A DNA stretch of 64,000 nucleotides from CATOSP01 sp965197545 (GTDB lineage Bacteria; Chloroflexota; Dehalococcoidia; Lucifugimonadales; UBA3495). Position numbers and translations under genes: made by a program. A model generated the notes under the pieces. The model was not told the origin of the DNA. It saw nothing but the letters and a program-made list of their open reading frames with translations, and made no database searches. Positions within the stretch are counted from its first letter, which is position 1. Every line of letters begins with the position of its first letter. Of the stretch, positions 36,336-45,244 are shown in pieces. The stretch spans positions 992,001 through 1,056,000 of the forward strand of contig CBDANJ010000008.1 of the NCBI GenBank assembly GCA_965197545.1, written 5' to 3'.

Positions 36336-36613
36336 GTGCGCTACCGGGGGCTGGCGAAGAACACGGAGCGTCTGGCGCTGCTTTTTGGACTGGGCAACCT
36401 GCTGACGGCGGAGAGTCAACTGACCGGCTGACGTAGGCACAGTTGTGCCCAAACCCGGACGCAGGCGGCCAGACGGGCCGGTCAAAGCCCGCAACGGCCC
36501 CGCCGGGGCGAAATGGGAGGGCGGAACATCCGGGAAAACGGTTCCGGAAGCTGGGGGATTTGCCGGAAATCCCCCGGCAACTACCAGAAAAGCCCTCGCC
36601 GCTCTTGTTCAGA

Positions 36614-36861
36614 GTATCCCTAAACGGCTGGAGTTTCACTACACCCCCAAGCATGGCAGTTGGTTGAACATGGCCGAAATAGAGTTCAGCGTGCTGTCCC
36701 GCTGCTGCCTGAAGCAGCGGCTCCCCGATGCAGACGCGCTACGGCGGGAAGTCGGAGCCTCGGTTGCCCAACGCAACGCGGCCCAGATCACCATCAACTG
36801 GCGGTTTAAGACCCAGGATGCCCGAACCAAGCTCCATCGCCTCTATCCCTTCGATTCCTAA
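36614..36861 (+). pseudogene. IS630-family transposase, C-terminal fragment
   Basis: The fragment reads RLEFHYTPKHGSWLNMAEIE, then LRREVGASVAQRNAAQITIN and TKLHRLYPFDS, the conserved end of IS630-type DDE transposases (final Glu in NMAEIE). It starts exactly where the IS5 right end stops, so the rest of the gene was probably lost when IS5 landed or was later deleted. The frame continues upstream into IS5 sequence by chance. Confidence 0.85.
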
Positions 36862-37073
36862 CTTGACTGACTACTAATCGTCCATGTATGCCGCCCTTCC
36901 TTGCTTTCAAGACCCGGACGCTCCCAGACGGGCCGTCATTGCTCGCTTTCTTGCTTTCCGAAAATCGCCCGGCGGTGTAGAATGTCGGTCGTGAAATGAT
37001 GCCTTTCAGGACAGCCAAAGTAGCGGCGACTCCGGCCCGCCGGTCGGCCTTGCCGCCAATTGCCAGGTGCGAA

Positions 37074-37769
37074 ATGAGCACACCCGACACCTTCGCCAAG
37101 ACTTCCCAAGTCCGGGGCCGGTTCCGGTTGCCGGACCCGCCCCAGCGGGAACCCGACGAGATGACCAGCTACGACCAGTTGCACAAGACCGGCAACTCCT
37201 ACCACCTGGCCCAGCACTTCGGCAATACTGAAAGGACGCTGGTGGAGGCTGACCGCTGGATAATCGCCGAGCCGGGTTCCTTCCGGGACTTGGCTCGGTA
37301 TCCGGACTTGCTGGTGGCCTTCGGGGTGGATCCGGCGGCCTACAAGGCCAGCAACGGGTATGTGGTTTCGGAGCAGGGGAAGCCGCCGGACTTCGTGCTG
37401 GAGGTGGCGTCGGAGAGCACGGCGGAGATTGACGTAGGAGAGAAGCGGCGGGACTACGCTGCCCTGGGCATCGGGGAATACTGGCGTTTTGACGAGACCG
37501 GGGAGTATCACGGTGCGCGGCTGGCTGGGGAGCGGCTGGTGGACGGGGTGTACCTTGCCATAGACGTTGAGGAACTCCCGGACGGGAGCTTGCAGGGCTA
37601 CAGCGAAGCGCTGGACCTGCACCTGCGTTGGGAGCGGGGCGAATTGCGCTTTTACGATCCTGGCACGGGACGGCCCATCGCTACGTTGGCGGATGAACGG
37701 GAGGCCCGCGCCACCGCCGAAGCCCGCGTCCGGGAGTTGGAGGAACAGCTCCGCCGCCAAGGCGCATGA
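37074..37769 (+). CDS. Uma2-family (DUF820) putative endonuclease
   Basis: I use the ATG at 37074 (MSTPDTFAKTSQ), giving 231 residues. The Uma2 restriction-endonuclease-like fold shows YPDLLVAFGVDPAAYKASNG (first Asp), GKPPDFVLEVASESTAEIDV (Asp and Glu-Val-Ala-Ser) and EKRRDYAALGIGEYWRFDE, a typical DUF820 segment. The C-terminus is a short coiled coil (EARATAEARVRELEEQLRRQ). The family is abundant in Chloroflexota and Cyanobacteria, and its biological role is unclear. It lies between IS remnants and has no partner gene. Confidence 0.88.
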   Translation: MSTPDTFAKTSQVRGRFRLPDPPQREPDEMTSYDQLHKTGNSYHLAQHFGNTERTLVEADRWIIAEPGSFRDLARYPDLLVAFGVDPAAYKASNGYVVSEQGKPPDFVLEVASESTAEIDVGEKRRDYAALGIGEYWRFDETGEYHGARLAGERLVDGVYLAIDVEELPDGSLQGYSEALDLHLRWERGELRFYDPGTGRPIATLADEREARATAEARVRELEEQLRRQGA

Positions 37770-37904
37770 CGCCTCCGCCATTGGAAAGCGCCAATCCATT
37801 GAAAAGGGGTAGCCGATAGCCATGTCCGGCGACAACAGGATGACCTGCGGCCGCGTAACGCGTCGACCGGGCGTATGCTCGCCTCGAACGTTTTACCCTC
37901 TGCT

Positions 37905-38273
37905 TTCACTCCATACATACCCCCGTTCAAGCCGCTGACAAGGGTATGTATGGGGTTTTCAGACAGGCGCATGGCGAGTAATCTCCGGCTTGGGTTCCGG
38001 CCAAGGCTCAGGCAGCAGCCAGAGGCGGCCCCGGAGCAGCAACCGCCGCAGCCAGTCGATGCCGTGGCGGATGATGCTGACGGTCCGTACCGGCCTGCCC
38101 CAGGGGTCGCGGCGCCTGGGAGCCGGCGTCTTGGGCGGCGTGCGCAGGTTGCCTGGAGCAATCCTGCGGTCATGGGCGTCTTCCACCCTGGTGCCATAGG
38201 CCAGGGCCAGCAGTGTTGCCACCGACAGCACCAGCCAGTGGCGGGAGATGCGCGCCGGGTCGGTTCTCCTGCT
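37905..38273 (-). mobile_element. IS4-family remnant, copy 3, with two facing ends
   Basis: A CTGACAAGGGTATGTATGG end at 37935 leads into a C-terminal transposase fragment on the minus strand (ARISRHWLVLSVATLLALA, RTVSIIRHGIDWLRRLLLRG). The homology stops near 38273. Just before it, CCATACATACCCC at 37911-37923 looks like the other end of a similar element, facing it. This is a recombination scar. Confidence 0.8.
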
Positions 38274-38313
38274 CTTTGGCGAAAGCCGGCGGTTCGTTGT
38301 TGAGCGGCGCTGG

Positions 38314-39519
38314 CTATACCGGCATGTCCGACACTGCTTGCGCGCTTTTGTTTGAGCCCTCTGCATCGGTATAGGAAACAGTGACGCGCAGATAGTTCCC
38401 CACGTCGGCATCAACCGGGAAGTAAGTGCCAGACACAGCCCCGCTGATGGGAGTCCAAGTATTCTTGTTGTCTGAAGAACTCTCCCACTCCCAGGTCATA
38501 CCGCGAACGCCGCCGTCGGGGTCAGTGACTATGGTGGTCAGCCCCGTACTAACCTGGGGCTGTAGCAAATTCAGGGTTACCTTCCCGGGTTCTTCCACGT
38601 TCGTGACGGTGATGGTCACCGTGATTGTGGCATCGTCCGCCGCATCGGGATTCCCCTCGGCATTCTTGCCGTCACGGACCGACACGCTGATTTGGTAGGT
38701 GTTCTTGACCTCGTAGTCCAGGGCGGCTTTGGTCCGCAACTGGCCGGACGATGTGTCGATGTCGAAGAAGTTAGCATCCGTCCCGCCAAGTGTGTACGCC
38801 GGGGTGTCGGCGGTGTCGGGGTCGCTGGCTGTTACCGGAGCGCCGATGGCCACACCCGTCGTGGTGTTTTCGGCGATGGTGCGGGAAGCAGTCTCCACGG
38901 AGAACTCCGGCGGTTCGTTCACGTCGGTGACAGTGACCGTCACGTCCAGCGTACCTTTCACTGACCCGTCCGAGGCTTCGACCGTCAGTTCGTACCGGTT
39001 GTCAGTATTGTAGTCCGCTGGGGCTTCATGGTCCGGGGCCGTCTGGAAGGTCAACTCCCCTGTGTTGCCGATGGAAAAGTCGCCGGCGTCGTCTCCGGAC
39101 AACGACCAGGTAATCTGGTCGTTGTCCGGATCAGTTGCGCTGTAGGTAGCCACCTGCCCATCGCTATTCTCCGGGTAGCCGACGCTGGTCTCCCCATTTA
39201 CTGTCAGCGGTTCGTCAACGTCGGTGACAGTGATGGTGATGGTCACATCGATGGTGGCAATGCCGCCGTTCTTGTCATCCGCCTTGACCGTTACAGAGTA
39301 GCTGGACTTGGTCTCATGGTCGTAGGTCACCCCCGGCTTTGTTTGTATCTGGCCGCTGGCGCTGTCAATGTCGAACGAATCCACGTCCGCGCCCTCCAGA
39401 GTGTAGGTCAGGGTGTCGCCGGTGTCGGGGTCGGTGGCCGTTACCGGAGCGCCGATGTTCCCGCCCGCCTCCGTGTTTTCGGGGACCTCGCGGGTGGCTG
39501 TGGCCGAGAGGTACCTCAC
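38314..39519 (-). pseudogene. Cadherin-repeat protein fragment without secretion signal
   Basis: The 401-residue frame begins at a GTG with no ribosome site or signal peptide. It contains about four cadherin-like repeats (AREVPENTEAGGNIGAPVTA, TIAENTTTGVAIGAPVTASD) and one Ig-like TDPDGGVRGMTWEWESSS module. It ends near the IS4 remnant. Its repeats are close to those of the downstream-oriented full protein at 39596, so it may be a duplicated tail of the same gene. It would not be exported as it stands. Confidence 0.75.
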
Positions 39520-39595
39520 TGGCGGCCTACCTTACGAGCCACCATCCCGCGACAGCGCAAATGCCACCCTCTCATGCTTCAGCCAACCAAGCTGA

Positions 39596-42043
39596 CTAAC
39601 TGGCGGAATAGAGGGTGATGACCCCCAACATCTCGTCCCTGGTAATCCGGTCGGCAAAGTAATCGATTATGGCCTCCATGGCCTCATCCCTGCCGATCAT
39701 CTTGTCGTTGTCTGTGTCATATCGACTTCCCAACTCACCCAAATCCTCAGCGAACACCGCAATTGTCACGCCGATGGCGGCGCTGGAGCCGGAAGGGTCA
39801 GCGGCCGTAACGCTGACGGTGTAGCTGGCCCTTGCCCCGTAGTCCAGCGTCGTCCCGGTGCCCACCGTGATCTGCCCCGTGCTGCTGCCGATGTCGAACG
39901 AATCCGCGTCCACGCCGCCCAGCGTGTAGGTCAGGCTGTCGTTGTCCGGGTCGGTGGCCGTTACCGGAGCGCCGATGTTCTCGCCCGCCTCCGTGTTTTC
40001 GGGGACCTCGCGGGCGGCTGTGGCCGAGTCGAACTCCGGCGGGCGGTTTGCTCCGGCCTGGACTGCCTGGGTTGATGCTGCCTGCGCGGTCTTGCCCGGC
40101 CCGTGCCCGTCGGTGTAGGATGCCGTGGCCCGCAGGTGATACCCCACGTCTCCGTCAACCGGAGTGTAGGAGGGGGAACCGGTCCCGATGCCGGCCCAAC
40201 CGGTGTTCCCGTCACTGGACCTCTCCCACTGCCAGACGGCGCCGCTAACACCCTCGTCGGGGTCGGTCAGAGCGGCAGTGATTTCGGCGCGGGCCGGGGG
40301 CTGGTCCGTAGATAGAGTAACCGTCCCTGCTTCGTCAATGTTGGTGACAGTGACCGTCACGTCCACGGCAGCGGTGAGTGCGCCGTCGGAAGCCGTCACG
40401 GTCACTGTGTAGCTGTTCTTGACCTCGTAGTCCAGGGCGGCCTGGGTCTGCAACTGGCCGGTCGATGCGTCGATGTCGAAGATGTTGGCATCCGTCCCGC
40501 CAAGTGTGTAGGCCGGGGTGTCGCCGGTGTCCGGGTCGGTGGCCGTTACCGGGTCGCCGATGGCCACACCCGTCGTGGTGTTCTCGGCGATGGTGCGGGA
40601 AGCAGTCTCCACGGAGAACTCCGGCGGTTCGTTCACGTCGGCGACGGTGACGCGCACCCTAGATAAGGTCCGGCCGGGTCTTCGCCCACTGGGAGGATTG
40701 GTGTCGTAGGCCATGATGGTGAACGAGTACCTGTTGTCCCCGTTCTCGTCCGCCGGGTCCTCGTAGTCTGGGGGCTGTGTGAAAGTAAGCACACCGTCAT
40801 CGTCGATGTCGAAGAAGTCACCGTCGCCGCCGCCGGGCTCAACGCTGATTATCCAGCCATGAATGTCGCGGTCCGGGTTGGAGGCAGTGGCGGAGTAGGT
40901 GGCCAACGGCCAGGTGCCGTTCTCGGGGTACCTGATTTCCTCGGGACCCCTCACAGTAGGCGATCCTGCCGAGCCGGAGGGGCTGAGAGCCACATCGATG
41001 CTGTCGGACCGGCCGGATGGGTCAGCGGCAGTTATGGTTATCTCGAATTTGCCATCTGTCCCCGGGTTATCGTAGGCATGGGCGTCCGTAGTGTACAGGT
41101 CGCCGCTCAACGGACCAATGCGGAACTTCACGGCATCCGCTCCACCTATAGAGTAGCGGACCTGGTCGTTGTCGGTAATGTAGACATAGCTCGGGTAGTG
41201 GATTTCGGAGCCTGGCGGGGCGTGTCTCTTAACGTACAGGCAGACCTCTGCCGTCTCACCCTGGGGACAGCCGTAACCGCCACCGGTATTCGCCCGGAAC
41301 TCCGGCGTTTGGTTGGGGTCCGGCACTGGCTTTACAGACGCGGCCGCCGACAATGCGGTCTTTCCGGCCCCCAGGGGGTCGGTGTAGGAGGCGACGGCCC
41401 GCAGGTATCTGTTCACGTCGCCTTCTACCGGGGTGTAGGTGGCTTGCGTCGCAGTACTGATGGCGGTCCAGCTCGACCTATCCGAGGAGGACTTCTCCCA
41501 TTGCCATGTCACGCCCGAAACGTTGCCGTCGGGGTCGGTCAGGCTGGCCTCAACCTCGGCGCCGACCTGGAGCCTGGTCCACGTCAGCGAGACCTTCCCC
41601 GGCTCATCCACGTTGTTGACGTTGATGGTCACCGTGATGGTGTCGGTGGCGCGGGATGGGTCATCTGGTTCGAGTCGGTCGGCTGCGATTACCTTAGCCG
41701 TGTAGGTGGCCTGGGTCTCGTAGTCCAGGGGAGCGCCGGTCTGCAACTGGCCCGTGAACCTGTCGATGGTGAAGGGGGATGTGCGGGCGTTTTCCAGGGA
41801 GTAGGTCAGCTTGTCGTCGTCGGGGTCGGTGGCCACCACCGGGTCGCCGATGTTCTGATACCACGGCGTGTTCTCGTCCACAGTGCGAGTGCCGGTCTCG
41901 CTGGACGGGAACTGCGGGGCGCTGTTCGTCTGGGCGTAGGCCGTGTTTCCCGGCAGAAGGGCGGATGGGAGAGCCGCTGAGAGGGCGGCAAGGACAATTA
42001 CGGACAGAACGGCAGCCGCCGCAAAGAACATTCTACTATTCAT
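39596..42043 (-). CDS. Secreted multi-cadherin-domain protein with dockerin-like end
   Basis: The 815-residue protein starts with a signal peptide (FFAAAAVLSVIVLAALSAAL, probable cleavage after AYAQ). It contains cadherin-like calcium-binding repeats (TVDENTPWYQNIGDPVVATD, TIAENTTTGVAIGDPVTATD, EVPENTEAGENIGAPVTATD) alternating with TDPDGNVSGVTWQWEKSS-type modules. It ends with an EF-hand-like segment, RYDTDNDKMIGRDEAMEAII, as in dockerin-type domains. It is likely a cell-surface or secreted adhesive protein stabilised by calcium. It sits 90 bp before the end of an IS427-type unit. Confidence 0.92.
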   Translation of the reverse strand: MNSRMFFAAAAVLSVIVLAALSAALPSALLPGNTAYAQTNSAPQFPSSETGTRTVDENTPWYQNIGDPVVATDPDDDKLTYSLENARTSPFTIDRFTGQLQTGAPLDYETQATYTAKVIAADRLEPDDPSRATDTITVTINVNNVDEPGKVSLTWTRLQVGAEVEASLTDPDGNVSGVTWQWEKSSSDRSSWTAISTATQATYTPVEGDVNRYLRAVASYTDPLGAGKTALSAAASVKPVPDPNQTPEFRANTGGGYGCPQGETAEVCLYVKRHAPPGSEIHYPSYVYITDNDQVRYSIGGADAVKFRIGPLSGDLYTTDAHAYDNPGTDGKFEITITAADPSGRSDSIDVALSPSGSAGSPTVRGPEEIRYPENGTWPLATYSATASNPDRDIHGWIISVEPGGGDGDFFDIDDDGVLTFTQPPDYEDPADENGDNRYSFTIMAYDTNPPSGRRPGRTLSRVRVTVADVNEPPEFSVETASRTIAENTTTGVAIGDPVTATDPDTGDTPAYTLGGTDANIFDIDASTGQLQTQAALDYEVKNSYTVTVTASDGALTAAVDVTVTVTNIDEAGTVTLSTDQPPARAEITAALTDPDEGVSGAVWQWERSSDGNTGWAGIGTGSPSYTPVDGDVGYHLRATASYTDGHGPGKTAQAASTQAVQAGANRPPEFDSATAAREVPENTEAGENIGAPVTATDPDNDSLTYTLGGVDADSFDIGSSTGQITVGTGTTLDYGARASYTVSVTAADPSGSSAAIGVTIAVFAEDLGELGSRYDTDNDKMIGRDEAMEAIIDYFADRITRDEMLGVITLYSAS

Positions 42044-42163
42044 GGGACATCACCTCACTTCTTCCCGTCGCACAAGACCAAACGAATCAGTCAGCCCGTA
42101 AACGCCCCACCCTTTTCCCAAATGGAGGACTAGAGTCTGTTTACATTCAACGGGAATAGGTTC

Positions 42164-42493
42164 CTAATCACGCGACTTCATTACCTCTTGGGCGTACCTT
42201 GCACACATGAGAAGCATATCGTTGGTCTCTTCGGGGGATGTCCCGCTCTCGTTAGCCAGTTGGATGACAATCCTTTCGTGTGCCCATCCCGACGTCTCGC
42301 CTTTCCGGTAGGCTGCCAGTAACTTCGGACACATTTCCTTGGTCATTTCCCATAGCTTATCCTCGAACTCTTGGTTTGTGTCAGTAGGAGTTGCCGGGAC
42401 TGGAGTGGGAGTGGGAATAGAGGAACTACAACCACTTAGCGCGATCCCGGCAGTAACGAGAAGCAGGATCAGCCACCGCGCTTGAGCATTCAT
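42164..42493 (-). CDS. Small lipoprotein
   Basis: I use the ATG at 42493 (MNAQARWLILLLVTAGIALS), giving 109 residues. A hydrophobic signal is followed by the lipobox LSGC and a Thr/Pro linker (TPTPVPATPTDTN). The mature part is helical (FEDKLWEMTKEMCPKLLAAY) with two further cysteines (MCPK, MCARYA). No family is recognised. It is transcribed divergently from the small gene at 42701 across a large palindrome, and both lie inside the IS427-type unit. Confidence 0.75.
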   Translation of the reverse strand: MNAQARWLILLLVTAGIALSGCSSSIPTPTPVPATPTDTNQEFEDKLWEMTKEMCPKLLAAYRKGETSGWAHERIVIQLANESGTSPEETNDMLLMCARYAQEVMKSRD

Positions 42494-42524
42494 ACGGGAA
42501 CCCCCTTGCGGCAAGGATAATGGG

Positions 42525-42638
42525 CCACTTGCCACGGTAGCCTATACCCAAATGGGAACCGACAAGGGGGCACGAATGCCCATATCTGGTTGCCTTATGG
42601 TTCCCATGTATACTGAGTAGGTCTACCGTGGCAAGTGG
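42525..42638. repeat. 114-bp imperfect palindrome between divergent passenger genes
   Basis: CCACTTGCCACGGTAG on the left pairs with CTACCGTGGCAAGTGG on the right. Inner arms around CCCAAATGGGAACC and GGTTCCCATG also pair. It lies between the two start codons and may be a shared operator, a remnant MITE or an end of an older element. Confidence 0.7.
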
Positions 42639-42700
42639 ATCATAACACCGGGAGATACCGTGTGCTATAGTTGCTTGACACTAACAAGGAGGCCCATCCC

Positions 42701-42901
42701 ATGACTACCGATGAGCGTTTGGCTATGCTTGAGCAATTCGCCACAGACACCAAGCCGTTGTTGCTCCGCTTGGAGGAAAACCGCAAAGAAGTTAAGGCCG
42801 CTATGGCCCGGATCGACGAGAGTAACGCGATTTGCAGCGAACTTACGAATAAAGTCTGTGGGACAATCGCATTGATTCAGGCAGATGTTACTCGTAATTG
42901 A
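42701..42901 (+). CDS. 66-residue coiled-coil small protein
   Basis: An AAGGAGG site precedes the ATG at 42701 (MTTDERLAMLEQFATDTKPL). TTGACA at 42675 is a possible promoter box. The product is a heptad-like helix (LLRLEENRKEVKAAMARIDE) with two cysteines near the end. No family is recognised. Its strong ribosome site and divergent layout with the lipoprotein support it as a gene. It sits next to the 3' end of the transposase. Confidence 0.7.
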   Translation: MTTDERLAMLEQFATDTKPLLLRLEENRKEVKAAMARIDESNAICSELTNKVCGTIALIQADVTRN

Positions 42902-42914
42902 TGCAGGTGTTTGA

Positions 42915-43771
42915 TTAACCTTGGCTGAACAGGTTCATCACCAACTGGGTCCCTGAATACGCCTGGGCGCGAACCTTCCCGGCCCTGCTGGTAAGGCGTG
43001 TGTCCAGCACCCACCGCGCCAAGCAGATGAGCGCCGAGAAGCTATCCGCCAGTTTGCAGTAACGGGTTGCCAAGCCTCGGAACTGCTTTAGATCAACGAA
43101 GATGTTTTCTACGCGGTGCCTGGTCTTGTAACTCTCCTTGTCGTACTCATACAAAACTTTCCGGTTGGCCTTGGGCGGGATGGTTGCGACAATTCCTTGA
43201 GATGCAAGCAACTGCCTGATGGCGTTGCTATCGTATGCTTTGTCTGCTATGAGCTCGTCAGTTTGAACCCCGTCGAGAAGGGGTAGAAGCTCGATGTTCT
43301 CGGCGGCGTTCCCGTGTCTGATGGTAAACCGGGCCAGTTTCCCGGTTCTGTCCACCAGTGCCATTATCTTGGTGGTAAGCCCGCCGCGACTTTTCCCTAT
43401 AGCCTGCTTGATTGCGGATTCGTCTGGCGGGCTTCCTCTTTTGGGGCGCCTGTGCCGTGTTGATGAACCTTGACGAAACTGCCGTCGACCATGACAGCCC
43501 GAAGGTCAAGGTTTCCGCTTGTGGCATCGAAAATACGGTCGAAGACCCCGGCCTTTTTCCACCTGTTGAACCGCTGATAGACGGTGCCCCACTTACCGAA
43601 CTGTGGGGGCAGATCGCGCCAAGGTGCGCCGGTCCTGGTAATCCAAAGGATGCCCTCAAGGGTCTTGCGGTTATTGACGGCGGTGCGGCCGGGGTCATCA
43701 GCCTTGCCGGGGAGCAGAGGCTTTATGAGTTCCCATTGTTTATTTGTCAACATGCGTCTTGGCATAAGCAA
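42915..43771 (-). CDS. IS5/IS427-type transposase made by programmed -1 frameshift
   Basis: The first frame (43397-43771) starts MLMPRRMLTNKQWELIKPLL and contains GILWITRTGAPWRDLPPQFG and AVMVDGSFVKVHQHGTGAPK. The second frame covers AIGKSRGGLTTKIMALVDRT, LIADKAYDSNAIRQLL (Asp), KTRHRVENIFVDLKQF (Glu) and the end. Near the overlap the first frame reads GCC-CCA-AAA-GAG, which contains the slippery heptamer C-CCA-AAA. A -1 slip there joins the two frames in the expected order, as in many IS427-group elements. This is the only transposase here without a visible lesion. Confidence 0.85.
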
Positions 43772-43821
43772 CCCCTTTCAACGGCAAATATACCCTGAAA
43801 GGAGTTGAATGTAAACACGCC

Positions 43822-44245
43822 CTAAGCCCCCGCCGCGCTTTCGCAAAGGGAGGATGGAGGGTGATTTCCCAGACGCGACACTGCGGGACTCTCAGTAGTC
43901 GGCAACGCGGCACCGAATGGAGTATCCCTGTAACCGGAGCCGGTCTGGTCCCAACGGCTCCTGCGCGCCGCCGAGGGTGGTGATAACGCCGGGGTCCAGC
44001 TTCCCGCCATACCGGGTCTCAGACCCGCCCCTGCACTCCGCCGCGGAGAATACGCATCACCACAAGCCGACCCTATCACATGCGGCTCCTTCATCTATAC
44101 TTATTTCGGAACGGGCTTCGGGCTTTTTCCCACCTGATTGGCCTGCGCCACTCCGCCTGTCCATGCTGTTTACACGCGGCCACATCCTTTTCAACCTTCG
44201 AGGGGCAGCCCATATAGATGGACCTGCCGGGGCGTGTTTGCAAGG
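43822..44245. other. Gap: no convincing gene
   Basis: About 420 bp between the IS427-type unit and the truncated tnpB. The minus-strand open frame at 43822-44094 has no start signal or recognisable motif. GGGGCGTGTTTGCAAG at 44228 weakly resembles an IS427 end. Confidence 0.45.
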
Positions 44246-45244
44246 CTAAGTATCGGAGTCAACCTGGGTTGGGAGAGTAGAGGGGGCGAGGTGTGTGGAA
44301 CGAAGGGACTTGACGGAACAGGGAACAGCAGTGTCGGCAACTGGAGCCGTTTCCCCCCGGTCCACGCCAATGGCGCCGCGCCTCCGGTCCGTCGCCGCGG
44401 GCACGGGCGCCAGGTCAGTGGTGACGAACACCCGCCATCCCTTCTCATCCCGCTTGAAGCGGTACGATATTGCCTGTCCCAGAGACGTTGCCCGGGCCGC
44501 CCTTTCGCCGTCCCGGCGCCTGCACTCTGCGAACTCCAGGTTGGCCTGCATGGCCGCCAGCACCTGGCCGTGGCCGTAGGCGAACTTCACCCCTTCGATG
44601 ACCACGTATTTGCCATGCTCCCCGGCCAGGCAATCTGGCATCCGCAGCCGCAGGGTCAGGGAGCCGTCGTCAGCAATCTCCGCCACGCACAGCTGGCAGC
44701 CGCCGGTCTCATCCCGGCTCCCCAGCACGAAGAACTCGCCATCTCGCGCCGCTCTCCAATCGGCCAGCCACTCCTCATGGCTGCCGTAGCCGTTGGCCTC
44801 CAGGTTGTACTGGCCGCGCCAGAGCTTCCTGCCGCCGAAGCACAGCCGGACCAGGCCCGCCGCCATATCGGCCTCAACGCGCGCCAACCTGGAGCGCAGG
44901 TTATCCAGCCTGCGCATCTTCTGATGGACCCTGTGCCGGTCACCCTTCTTCCCGGCGCCAGCCAACTCCCTGCCGACCCTGCGGACCAGGCCCTTCAGGG
45001 TCTCGATATGCAGAAGCTGGGACTCCCGCGCCGCCGAGACCTTCCCCTCCAGGGATACCCGCACCGCGTTGAACATCCGGGCCGGTATGCCGTATTCCCT
45101 GACGCAGCCCCTCTTCATCGACGCCGCGGACCTGCCGGAAGAAACCTCCGCAAAAAGACGCCTCTGCACCCTGCCGTACAGTGCGGCATACGCGGACAAA
45201 GCCTCATCATTGCCCTCTATTCGCGTCTGATACGTGGCCTGCAT
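44246..45244 (-). pseudogene. tnpB: TnpB (IS607 type), truncated in the RuvC domain
   Basis: The start at 45244 overlaps the tnpA stop. The N-terminal and wedge-like regions are present: CVREYGIPARMFNAVRVSLE, KMRRLDNLRSRLARVEADM, VRLCFGGRKLWRGQYNL and EWLADWRAARDGEFFVLGSR. The protein enters the first RuvC motif (AIGVDRGETAPVADT) and then diverges and ends. RuvC-II, the zinc finger, RuvC-III and the 3' end that normally encodes the guide RNA are missing. It can no longer cut DNA. The remaining 332 residues could at most bind. Confidence 0.85.

Larger units (their letters stand above)
35406..36431 (+). pseudogene. IS5-family transposase broken by repeat expansion and two hairpins
   Basis: The start MDQPTFADLEYQGKKRKTRR and the segment LPGETTILNFRHLLE are typical of IS5 transposases. 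The catalytic middle is in a second frame: TIVDASIIEAPSSTKN (Asp), then GNQWHFGMKAHIGVDSETGV. The end is VEHPFLKVKRVFGYAK followed by VRYRGLAKNTERLALLFGLG. The frames are separated by a 14-bp unit present three times (35798-35839) and by two GC hairpins of 25 and 23 bp (36240-36264, 36313-36335). Removing the extra repeats and hairpins restores one continuous transposase. Confidence 0.9.
35329..36613 (+). mobile_element. IS5-family element, disrupted
   Basis: The left end GGAAACCTCTGAACAAGC and the right end GCTCTTGTTCAGAGTATCC are inverted repeats with some mismatches. The element interrupts or abuts an IS630 transposase remnant, which starts immediately after the right end. Flanks are TTAA and CTAA, so no perfect target copy remains. 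Confidence 0.75.
42132..43820 (-). mobile_element. IS5/IS427-type unit carrying two passenger genes
   Basis: GTTTACATTCAAC occurs at the left (about 42138) and its complement at the right (about 43802-43814), with CTA directly repeated outside each end. The unit holds a transposase pair and, unusually, a lipoprotein gene and a small coiled-coil gene. A weaker end-like sequence (GGTGTTTGATTAAC) beside the transposase at about 42904 may be the normal IS end. Confidence 0.65.

Noticed and set aside
42915..43771. IS427-type transposase as a frameshifted pseudogene
   Set aside because: A slippery C-CCA-AAA heptamer and a -1 overlap in the expected place explain the two frames as normal expression.
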